64,000 nt of DNA from Perkinsus marinus ATCC 50983 (Eukaryota; Perkinsozoa; Perkinsida; Perkinsidae), in NCBI RefSeq assembly GCF_000006405.1, contig NW_003213656.1:124001-188000 (forward strand), written 5' to 3'. Both the position numbers and the translations under genes were made by a program. The stretch's first letter is position 1. Every line of letters starts with the position of its first letter. Below, in pieces: positions 9,807 through 19,238 of the stretch. The notes beneath the pieces were generated by a model, which saw nothing but the letters and a program-made list of their open reading frames with translations, was not told the DNA's origin and did not search any database.

Positions 9807-9852
9807 GAGTGTTTGCCCGAGTGGTTAAGGGGGTGGACTCGAGATGCATTGG
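9807..9852 (+). pseudogene. Truncated tRNA-Leu at the array's right edge
   Basis: The 5' half is intact (GAGTGTTTGCCCGAGTGG, then GGGGGTGGACTCGAGATGCA). It then runs into unrelated sequence with no T-arm or 3' acceptor strand. The array ends here by truncation. Confidence 0.8.
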
Positions 9853-10140
9853 ACAACCCTGGACAGTGCACCGCTGGACAGTTGTCTCGCTATCCACTGC
9901 CGAAAACGGTGGATAGCGGGGAGCAAGCTCGTAAAGATATTCCTGTGTAAGTCTAAATGATGATGACTGGGAGGAGTTCGCATGCGACGCTCGCGAGTAT
10001 CTTCCTTTTGAACTTCGACGGTAACTGTAATACCCCGGCCTTCATTAACTCAAGCCCTCTAGAATGTCCAACAGCGAAGTCAAGGCATTAGTAATCGCAC
10101 CACATGCAAAAATATCAAACTTTCGATGCTCATCAAGTGA

Positions 10141-11389
10141 TCACGTGCAAGAGCACGAACCGAATGGATTCTTCTTCCCATTCGTTCGTTGAACACTTGG
10201 AGTTCGACCGCTACCACCGATTTGAAAACCTGCAAAGAAAGGCAGGATTAAAGCACAGGCTGTGCTGCGAAGCAATTCGATGCACAAGTAAATGATACGT
10301 GTGACCAGTATTATTTTCCTTTCGAAAACGTCGCACACTACAGGATTTTCTGCTGCGTTCGGATAGCACTCACCCCGGGGTGGGTGAGCGGCAGCTACTG
10401 ATGATGTGTGATGAGTGTCCGAGCTTGCAGAATCAACGCCCGCTGCTGAAGTTGGAGCTTTGCCCAGACTAGCCGTCGAATACTCATTTATATCTGCCAA
10501 CCAACAATCTCCACGTCACTATACATACCCCAAGGAGCAATCGACGGACTGAAACATACGTTGGACGCTCTGGTGGTTGCGATGGGCACCCTTTGCGAGG
10601 AACTTCTCTCCCAATGCCAGAAATGCATCTTCGATGTTCAGGTTTGCGCTCACGCAGGTCCGATACAACTGAACAGAGTCCGTCGATTCGATTATAAACA
10701 ACAACAGCGGATAAACCCCACCGGTATCCGAAGCTTTCGTGAGAGAGACTCAGCCTCTTGTGCTGTGAACACAGCTTGATCTATGAGGTCAACCTGAGAA
10801 GCCAAAACTTATAGGGTGCTTTCCTCCGTCCATTATGAGAATCGAATCGACTTCAGAAATCCCACGCCCTGAGAGCCTACTTTAGTTTGGACCAGTAGCA
10901 TGATAATTTGTCCACACTCATCGACGATCTTCTTGTGCCAAGACTCGACAGCTTCAAATGAAGCTCGATCAACAGTGGAGAAGGCGATGATCGCAGCTCC
11001 TGCTCCCTTATAGTACCTTATCTAGTACTCCCAATAGAAGTGCCCTGCCTTTGTCCTCACCCTCTAGTGATAGCGTCATACTCTTCCTGACCAGCAGTGT
11101 CCCACAGAAGAAACGTGAGCTCCTCTCCTGCCGATTCAATCCACATGCGCTTCTCCAGAAAGTCCACCGCTAGCGTCTTCTTATATCTGAAGGGAACCGA
11201 GGCCTCAGTGAGGACACCACACGCCGAGGCTACTCCTGCGTATAAACACCCCGTGCGAACCGCGTGATCATTGAGGTTTTCCCCACCTGCCCGTTACCAA
11301 CTACAATGACCTGACCAGGGACCACTCTGTGCATGCCGACCGTATGAGCACACCTTCATGGAAAGATCCATATCTTCTTCGATCATCAT
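10141..11389 (-). CDS. RAB23: RAB23-family small GTPase
   Basis: The start at 11386 or 11389 gives MIEEDMDLSMK, which parallels the unusual N-terminus of animal RAB23. The P-loop is GNGQVGKTS, and FARGVYTQEYKKTLAVDF covers switch I after an intron whose donor is GA|GTAGCC. LLWDTAGQEEYDAITRG is switch II. IIAFSTVDRASFEAVESW and LLVQTK continue the G-domain. YRTCVSANLNIEDAFLALG corresponds to the SAK-region helix. The tail ends NPFGSCSCT, close to the NPFSSCSIP end of human RAB23, with Cys four from the end as in a CaaX box. RAB23 is linked to ciliary transport. Exons are short and introns ~40-60 bases. The extent of the linker exons between about 10310 and 10500 is uncertain. Confidence 0.88.
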
Positions 11390-11509
11390 TGCAATGGGAA
11401 AATATGACAACTTCTGAAGTATGACCACATATGTAAGTAACACCAGAGACTGTCTTCGAGACGCAAGAAATGGCTCACAGTGAATGTAACTTGGAATTAA
11501 CAATATGAC

Positions 11510-11960
11510 AATAATTACTCCAAGGATGGAGAACCGTATGGGGCAGAAGAGTGAAACATGTCAGGTAGTCGCCATCACCATGGAGCCTCCTGAAATGCTC
11601 TGCACACTTGAGGAACCTGATGTGATACACATCATACAGTTACCTCGAACCAATGAGCCCCACTGAACCGAAGCAGATGCCTTCCCCTATGGGCTCTCGA
11701 CCTCTCCAGACCAACCTCAACAGGGGTACGAGCCACCATAGATCAGGACGATCGACCTACGCACCTTTCCCAAATCCGGACTAATGCGAACAGTGCCCCC
11801 CCCCCTTGAGCGGAGCGATCTGGCCAAAACCCAAGACCTCGTTCCCCCAACTCTTGACGATCACGACTTCATGTAACCACACAAGATAGAACAAGACGAG
11901 GGCGCTGACCACCGACTTTACGATGGTGCTGAGGTTATACTCTTCCTTGGGAGCGGACAT
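11510..11960 (-). CDS. Small membrane protein of unknown function
   Basis: The ATG at 11958-11960 starts MSAPKEEYNLSTIVKSVV, followed by a hydrophobic stretch (SALVLFYLVWLHEVVIV). GNEVLGFGQIAPLKG comes next and probably an intron. Further downstream are Gly-rich GEGICFGSVGLIGSR and FLKCAEHFRRLHGDGDY, separated by a 27-base GTAACT...TCAG segment that may be an intron. I do not recognise the family. The C-terminal end is not fixed. Confidence 0.35.
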
Positions 11961-12425
11961 AGTCCACTAAATTAGGGTCAGGATGAAAAGTACTTTTCTT
12001 AGTCTAGTTCCGAATTGATGAGCGATACACCTCAAGTGCCGGGCGGTCGAGGTCAATGAATCTTCAAGTACGTAGTTGAGTACAAGGTTGATGATCTTGG
12101 GGTATATTTCCTCAGGGGAGGTTTCCGCCGAATGACGACCCATTTGCTCTTGCTAGCAACCCACCCCAAATTGCTGTGATACACTGTCCAAGGCTAACAG
12201 AGTACGCCTCTCCACAGGAAGGCGGGTACATGCCCCCCCACCCTACTCCCATCATCATCAGCTTATCACCTCTACCAACACTGCACCACCGATACGCGAA
12301 TTGACCAACAAGACATCCCAGATCGACACATTAGAAGGAAGAAACAGTACGAGGGGTAAACGTAAGGGCAATCTACGTATACCCCAACTACGGTAGTGTG
12401 TTTATGAACGGTGTTTAGGAGGCCA
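11961..12425. other. Intergenic spacer
   Basis: No gene is seen. It lies between the start of the small membrane protein gene and the 3' end of the HOP gene. It contains short C-runs and A-rich words only. Confidence 0.5.
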
Positions 12426-13869
12426 TTAACCCATACGAACAATACCCGACGCGATGAGCTTCTCTAGTGCGTTAGCAATCTTGGGATCCTTCATATACTG
12501 CAAGAGCAAATCGATCAAAATAGCAGCCCACCAATCAGCATCGTCATACTACCTCCATGGCCTTCTGTGGGTTCTCCTGCATCTGCTGGAGCACTATATT
12601 CATTTGAGGGTCCTTGAGGATCTTCTGGACCTCAGGGTCCTGCATGGCATGCCTCACCGTCTCCGGGTCGGGTGCACCCTTCGACCTGGCCTGCTCGTTA
12701 ACCTACAATATCGTGTATTCCAACCCGAGCTTGCTGCTACTATTACCTTAGCAATGACTGCTGCTTTCCCATCGAGGAGCTCCTTATGAGATGGATCGAT
12801 CTCCAGGCCCCTGAGAGAGAGCAATGCCCCGCCCCCCTATACCCCCACGGCCCAGTACTTCTCATAGTCTTCAAGTGCCTTCTTATAATCCTTCATCATG
12901 AAGTGCACTGTTCCCTTCCGACTGTACGCCTTCACGAACTTGGGATCGAGCTGAGCCGAATGCCGGTATCACAGACACGACACAGTCGGAGATATCAGCA
13001 CCTTGAGACACTCATCGAGGTCCCTGAGGGCATCAGGGTAGGCCATGAGTTTAGTGAGAGCCGCTGCTCGGTTGGAATACAGCTTGGCATCGCTCGGATT
13101 GCCTGAAGGACCTCGCATAGCCACTCAATAGCCTCATCGTTGGCCTGTTACGTTTGATGGCCTCGTCGTACTCCTTTTTAGCGCCGGCATAATCAGCAGC
13201 TTTAAAGCACTCATTCCCCTTGACACGATGTTCATCAGCCAGCTCTGGATTGATGTAGGCCTATGCCAGAGATAAGATGCCATGGGAAGGCCCGTAGGCT
13301 GGTGGACAGTACCTCCCTCTCGTACTTCTCCTTCATGTGCTTGCACTCGTTAAGGGCCGTACGAGTATGACGATTGTTATCCTCAGTAAGGGCCTTCTGG
13401 TACATCTCAATAGCATCATCGAATCTGCAAGGGTCCATCACCACCCCTTCTTACGACTCCCTCCATTACTTATTCATTCGGACATAGCAAGTGGCCATTC
13501 GAACGTAAGTCTTTGCACACTTCTCGAAGGAGGCACCACCCTTGAGGGCATCATTCATCTCGTATCTACATCAACCCTGTGTGATTTGTATAGCCTTTAG
13601 GCTTACCGCTTGGCAAGGACGTCCCCCAGCAACTTGATGCACTCTTCGTATTTCTCTTGCTCGACCAAGACGGCTGCCTTATTATTATAATAGACCAGGT
13701 CATTCGGCTGGAGCTCAATAGCCTTATCGTAGCACTCTATCGCCTACCACAACAGCAATCCACAGACTGCACTGGCAGTGCCGTCCGTGACTACCTCGTC
13801 GAACTTGCGCTGCTTATACAAGGCATTGCCCTTGGTCTTCTCGACATCAGCTGCTGCTGAATCTCCCAT
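12426..13869 (-). CDS. STI1: HOP/STI1 co-chaperone, short form (TPR2A-TPR2B-DP2)
   Basis: The start at 13867-13869 gives MGDSAAADVEKTKGNALYKQ, which aligns with the beginning of the HOP TPR2A domain, not TPR1. Next come AIECYDKAIELQPNDLVYYN, FDDAIEMYQKALTEDNNRHT and the linker EREVYINPELADEHRVKGNE, diagnostic of the TPR2A-TPR2B junction (YINPDLA...KGNE in other HOPs). KAYSRKGTVHFMMKDYKKAL lies in TPR2B. The end has the DP2/STI1 motif: AMQDPEVQKILKDPQMNIVL, then ALEKLIASGIVRMG, stop at 12426. HOP links Hsp70 and Hsp90. The N-terminal TPR1 and DP1 are absent, as is known for the nematode protein. Several ~45-base introns are present. Confidence 0.88.
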
Positions 13870-14024
13870 CATTAGGGTCCAAATAATTATTCTCAAGAGT
13901 CCGCTGCTTCCTACGAAACAAATCAACATAATCGATCAGAATGGCGCGCGCTTAATCATCAGCGCGGTTTGGTCGACGATGTACTACCAAACCCGTGGTG
14001 GGGTGCTTCAGTTATTAATTACCC

Positions 14025-15866
14025 ATGCTTGCAGATGTTCCAGAGGACATCTACTTCTCCATATTGGAGTTCTGCGTCTCCCTTGACCATGCCCACCTTA
14101 TGGTATGCAATAGGAGCATGCTAGCCATCACTGCTAGCTGCTCTTACCGGCAATTTGTCGAACTTTTCGATCCCCCCAAAGACTTCCCGGTGGTGCCTCG
14201 AAGCCTTGGTGATTTACTAACCATGGTTAACCTTGCTCGACGTAGTACTGATAGTCTAGGAGCTGCCCGCGATGCATGTAACCTTGCAGCATCCCATGGT
14301 CTGACTAAGTTCATTAGCGGCCTCATCGGTCATCGTAAATGGGCCTATGAAGTGGTATCGTTTGGAGCCCTAACCTTCGCAGTGCGAGGTGGTCATCATG
14401 ATACGCTAAGATTCATTCTGAATGCAGTGAGCCCTTCCGAGGTTCATTCACTGGTGAATCCTTTGAGTAAGCATTCGTCTCCCCCGTCACCTTTGGCTGA
14501 ATGTGCCTTGAGAGCTGTGCTCGATCCCGGGGACGTTCGCACAGGGGAGATGGCGAAATTACTATTAGAGTGTCGAGCTGATGTAGTGGGAGACCCCGCA
14601 ATAGAGCAGTCGTGCCCATTGCACTTGCTTGTACGTAAAGCTAAGGATGCTAAGAAGGGCGGTCACAATGACGGTTACTTGACAACCTCGAAAGTGATAG
14701 TGGGGTATCTCGCCAACCAGTGCGCTGTGGACCACCGCGTTCCTATATCGCCACTGGAGGGTCCTGGCGTTGAGCATCAGAAGCTAGTAGAAGTGGTTAC
14801 CAAGGCTCTCAGTTCAGCATGCTACTGGGAGGATGAGACTCTGATTCAATGCATCATTGAAGGCTTCATGGCTAACGAAGCGTCCAGAATGTGGTTGAGA
14901 GCAGCTATAAGGGAGGCTCATTCACGTTCTAGAAGCGAGATCTTGAATGCTAGCAATGGGTATAGTAGTGGTCTGCAAAGCCGGAGGATTCTCCTTATGG
15001 AGAGCTCAGCTTGCCCTCTTTTCCTGGCAGTCACGGCTTCGGGCCCATCAGATCGGACCGAGAGAATTATAGCTTTACTGTTGAAAGTATGCGACCCTAA
15101 TGTGGTATTGCCTTCTGGCAAGAGCCCTCTGTATTTGGCTTGTGAGATAGGAGCGTCTGATAGCATCATAAGGATGTTATTGTCGGGCGGAGCGAAGGTC
15201 GATATGTGCACTTGTTCGGGTCGCAACGCTCTCTTCGCTGCCGTTGAGAAGGGTTACTTTGCAGCTGTTGAGACGCTGTGCAGTACTGGAAGGTGTGTCA
15301 ATTTGAGGCATATCACTCAGAGGACTAATGGAGGGGTGTCGCCATTCATGTTGGCTGAAAACAAAGGAAGACTACAGGTAAAACGGCAGGTTCTGGAGTA
15401 CTCTGTAGTTGGTATATGCAATAAACTCACTCGCATGTGGAATAAGCTGGCCGTTTTCTCACAGGGATTGCTGAAATCTCAGTGTCAGAAGCAACGTTTG
15501 TGTTTTCAGATGATGCTGGCTATGCTGGAAGCCTACACCAGAGAAGCTCGGATTTCCATCGACATGTTTGGGGCGGACAGTGCTGGTTCGATGAGCAAAT
15601 TAGCCGCTACTGTAACCCATCCTTATCTCAATAAGATGTGCCATAAATATCGCGCGAAGCTAGCAGCACGGGGTGATTCACGGCATAGTCGTGGAAGGAG
15701 CATGCAGATGCTGGATGATCACAAAGCCAGGCCTAAGTCGGCAGCACCGACCATCAAGCTAAGCCGATTGACACCGACGAAGTTTTCACCGTTAAAGAGC
15801 CCATTGACGCATAGAAGTGCTGTGAGGGGATATCGAATGGGAAGTCGACCTTCACATGTTTATTGA
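14025..15866 (+). CDS. F-box-like/ankyrin-repeat protein
   Basis: A single exon of 613 codons. The N-terminus VPEDIYFSILEFCVSLDHAH resembles an F-box helix pair, but weakly. Ankyrin-type units follow: CNLAASHGLTKFISGLI, LTFAVRGGHHDTLRFIL, SPLYLACEIGASDSIIRMLL and NALFAAVEKGYFAAVETL. After residue ~470 the protein is helical, then basic and Ser/Arg-rich (SRHSRGRSMQML), ending PSHVY. An F-box with ankyrin repeats would suggest a ubiquitin-ligase adaptor. The lack of introns contrasts with most neighbours. The ankyrin call is firm, the F-box tentative. Confidence 0.75.
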   Translation: MLADVPEDIYFSILEFCVSLDHAHLMVCNRSMLAITASCSYRQFVELFDPPKDFPVVPRSLGDLLTMVNLARRSTDSLGAARDACNLAASHGLTKFISGLIGHRKWAYEVVSFGALTFAVRGGHHDTLRFILNAVSPSEVHSLVNPLSKHSSPPSPLAECALRAVLDPGDVRTGEMAKLLLECRADVVGDPAIEQSCPLHLLVRKAKDAKKGGHNDGYLTTSKVIVGYLANQCAVDHRVPISPLEGPGVEHQKLVEVVTKALSSACYWEDETLIQCIIEGFMANEASRMWLRAAIREAHSRSRSEILNASNGYSSGLQSRRILLMESSACPLFLAVTASGPSDRTERIIALLLKVCDPNVVLPSGKSPLYLACEIGASDSIIRMLLSGGAKVDMCTCSGRNALFAAVEKGYFAAVETLCSTGRCVNLRHITQRTNGGVSPFMLAENKGRLQVKRQVLEYSVVGICNKLTRMWNKLAVFSQGLLKSQCQKQRLCFQMMLAMLEAYTREARISIDMFGADSAGSMSKLAATVTHPYLNKMCHKYRAKLAARGDSRHSRGRSMQMLDDHKARPKSAAPTIKLSRLTPTKFSPLKSPLTHRSAVRGYRMGSRPSHVY

Positions 15867-16145
15867 TTGCATTAAAGCCACTTCATGGTACTCGTCGATG
15901 TTGACCAAAAGGGGTGTTGGGTCCTCAATCACAGGGAGAGGGCACAGGGTTAGTCGAGGAAGGGTGGGATATCACTCTGCCATGTTATAATCCCAGCATA
16001 GGTCGGAGACATGTATAGGTGCTGCCCGGTAGTAGTGAGTTCCTTCCACATGAGGTTGTTGCCTCGTCAATCAGTAGTATCTGCTATCGCACTGTGTGTG
16101 ACAGGCTGGTAGTAGTGTAAGCCTTTGTTTTTACCTGATCTTCTA

Positions 16146-19100
16146 ATGAGCTCGTTGGATGCCGCAGCGTTTGAAAAGAAGGTCGATGAGATCAGCTCAC
16201 GGATCGACGGCTTGATGAAGGGAACGGTGAGCTGAGCACAGCCTCTTGCCGTTGTTATGAATGAGTCGGTTGATGTAGGTAACAGTTGATGATATCGACA
16301 GGAAAATTGAGCATATGCAGAATGTAGATGCTGTGAGGAAGCGAGAGGCAGCTGAGAAGGCTGAGGCGTTGAGGTAGCGGGCATCATCTTTGTGTGGCTA
16401 CCTTTTATGGTCAGGAAATACGGGAGGCCGGGTAAAGGCAATGGGGAGGGCTACGAGCTGTTCTGTAAGAAGTGCTTCACGGAGTATGCTGAGAGTGTGG
16501 ACCGCTGTGGGAGATGTGGAAACGAGAAATTGATGATGAGAAAGGACAGGTTGGCCGAGTTGCACGCGAAAGTGGGTCACTGATTTCATAAGGAGGATCG
16601 CTCCATCAGCTTGCGGGTGTTTCGGTAGGTTGAGGACCTCCAGAGAGAGAAGGGTGCCCATGCATGGCGCAAGGATAAGTGGGAGCGTTGGCTCAAGAGT
16701 CGACAGCTCGTGCCGAGATCTAAGGTCATCAACTATCAGAAGTGGGAATATTGGGAGCCTGAGACTGACTCGGAGGATGAAGGTGAATACTCGGAGGCTT
16801 CAGGGCTCTGTTGATGTTGGTGACGCTGTAGGAGAACCGGTAGTTCCGAATGATGATCCCAACTTCAAGGCGCTAGAGATGGACATGCAACAGAGGAACA
16901 AAGCGCGGGAAAATAGAGCTATAACGGCCCGAAAGTGAGGCGGCTTGGACTTTCCTGATGGACGGATGCGGGAAGATCGTATTGGTCATTGCATTGCAAG
17001 AGTGAGTGTGTGTGTGTGTCAAGGTGCAAAGAACGGGGGAATGCCCTTCTGAAGGGCGGCGACTTGGTAGGGGCTATCGAGGAGTACGAGAGTGGACTAG
17101 AATACCAGAAGGATAGTAAGGCGCTATGGACGAACAAGGCATTAGCTGAACTCAAGCTGGGGAGGTTCGAACAAGCGGTTGATTCCTGCTCTAAGGTGAG
17201 GGAGGATGCGACCATATTACGATGATGGGATAGTGTTACACTCATCGACTAGTACGTATTGATACATTCGAGTCTGCTAATCGAACTGCATGGTCCGATC
17301 TGTGGGTCTTCTTAGGTATTGGAAATGGTGGAGATATTCGAGGATGACTACTCCCAGTCGGCCGATGCCTGCACTAAGGCTCTGTTGAGACGAAGTGCGG
17401 CCTTGCAGAATTTAAAGCGCTGGGATGCTGCTAAGTAGGGACCCTAGGGACGCGAGGTCCGCAAGTGGTTACGTCGTAGGTGTGATGCTGAGGAGGCGTT
17501 GAAGTTGAACGTTGCCCCGAGGGAAGCCCAGTCGGTCATTGAACTATGCGATCGCCATCTGAATGAGATCAGAAGCACTCGGGTCGATAATAAGGAAGGG
17601 AAGCACCCTATAAAGCAAGCGAGTAGCGATGTAAGCATCCCTTGCTGCGAGGGTGTGTAGACTGTCGATGGCTCGTTTTATTGTCGCAGATTATCAAGTC
17701 GTTTTTACTCGAGGATAAACGTCCCCCTTTGGGCAAGATAAGTGATCTCGATGAGTCCACGATTCTGGCAGCGTTGGCCGTAGACGAGGAGTCAGTGAAG
17801 AGGGTAGGGCTCCGCAGTGCGGTTGGGTCGGTCACTGGACAGCTGTAGGTGGTCCATTGTGGGGGTCTCGACAAGCTCTTGGAAGACTTATCGAGAGCAG
17901 CCCTGCTACACAGGAATAATACCATCGAGGACCCCGATGACCTCCGGGGCCTCGGCCTGTTGCGATGCTTACGGCTCCTCATCCGCATATGCGAACTATC
18001 GGACACAGCATGCGAGGCCATGTGTGGGAAGGCCGGCGCTCACATAGGCCGACTCACGCAATTGATTAAGTCGAAAATTCGCAGCGGAAGATGTGTTGCC
18101 CTCATGGCTGAGATCTCGGCAAGGCCGGGCCCTCGGAAGCAGCTCCAGGAGGTCCTCTCCAGGGACAAGAACGTTCAGGTTCTGGATAGCATCGTCCATA
18201 GAGTCGCCTGTCGGAAGCGGTCGTCGAGTCTGGCAGCCTTGTGTGTTCTCGCCAACTGCGCTAGCAACTGCCCAGCGTTGCGCTCTTATCTTCAAACTAA
18301 TGAGGACCTACGCCGGGGCCTTTGCAAGAGGCTTACGGATGCTGCTACGATGGACCAAGCGGCTGGAGTTATCTGTAACGTTGGAGGTGTTGGCTTAGCG
18401 GAAGCATGTGCTCTACCGCTACTAAGGGTTTGCACGAGGGGGGCGAGCGAGAATGCCACTATGTCGGTTCTGGGCGCGTTGCAGAATTGCTGTACGATAT
18501 CTACCCAGGCGGCCCGGAGTGTTGCCGAACAAGCCCAGGCTGAGGCTGTCCTTTGTGGAGTTGCTAGCCGTATGCCAAGCACAGTGGGTAGGGTCCTCAC
18601 AATACTCCTTCGATTGGCTCAACTTCCTGGTGCTGCTGGCCTACAGCTGGGCCATGAATCGGAGGCGATCGTGCTCGCTGAGAGAGTGCTAGCAGAAGCG
18701 ACTGACCCGTCAGTGTGTGACCCAGCATTGCGGCTTCTATGTCACGCAGTGCGGCATGACAGTTCGTGCTTGACTCCTAAGCTCGTGCGTGGCGCGGTGG
18801 ATCTGCTGACAAAATTCCCCCCGCGGGGCTATGACGACCGCGATAAGACTCTATTCATGCTTCGGGGTAATGCATGCCTCCTTGTGAGTGCGGCAGCTGA
18901 TATCACTCGCGCGGGTTCGAAGTTGTACGAGGATGATCTGGTCAGAGCCATCGTGCCCATGCTCGAGTGCCTTAGGAAACAAGACCAGGCAAACGCTGGC
19001 AGTGCTTTAGCCAAGTGCTCTATGGCTAGTGAAAAATGCAAGGATATTCTCAGGAAGGAGGGGGGTCTCGACACTCTGTGGAAGATGCAGAGCAAAATCC

Positions 19101-19156
19101 TGAGTGGACCAAAAACTGACGTCGTGAAAGGAAAGACAGCAGTCGCTATCAAATGA
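16146..19156 (+). CDS. TTC12: TTC12-like TPR/ARM protein (dynein arm assembly)
   Basis: The start at 16146 gives MSSLDAAAFEKKVDEISSRI, resembling the FLKNVDEISNLI start of human TTC12. The second and third exons encode VDDIDRKIEHMQ and a Cys pattern, FCKKCFTEYAESVDRCGRCG. YQKWEYWEPETDSEDEG follows, then FKALEMDMQQRNKARENRAI and a TPR unit: KERGNALLKGGDLVGAIEEY, ALWTNKALAELKLGRFEQAV, ALLRRSAALQNLKRWDAAK. The long last exon (from ~17690) is ARM repeats and ends NAGSALAKCSMASEKCKDIL, like the end of TTC12. TTC12 is needed for cytoplasmic assembly of axonemal dynein arms. The splice joining the DSEDEG exon to the next frame is unresolved. Confidence 0.75.
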
Positions 19157-19238
19157 TAGGGTTGTCGTACATGTTTGACTGTGGTGGATTTCATCGCAGA
19201 ATTGTTCTAGTTGGAGGCTGAAATCGTCGGAGTCAAAC

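Larger units (their letters stand above)
6955..9810 (+). repeat. Tandem tRNA-Leu array, ~202-base unit
   Basis: Each unit contains a spacer (beginning near CCACTTAGGTGAGAGTTGCT, with GACACACACCCACGTAGGTG inside), a TATA-like word and one tRNA-Leu(UAA). Start-to-start distances are 204, 202, 204, 204, 202, 202, 200 and 201 bases before the gap, and 204, 200 and 201 after it. Spacers vary in a few fixed ways (CAAATGTCTCC or CAATTTTCTCC; GTATATAAGC, GAGTATAAGC or GGATACAAGC), so subtypes can be followed. The array is broken by 100 N. Its true copy number is unknown. Confidence 0.95.

Noticed and set aside
18093-18692. Several open frames on both strands within 18.0-18.7 kb
   Set aside because: They are shadows of the long TTC12-like ARM exon.
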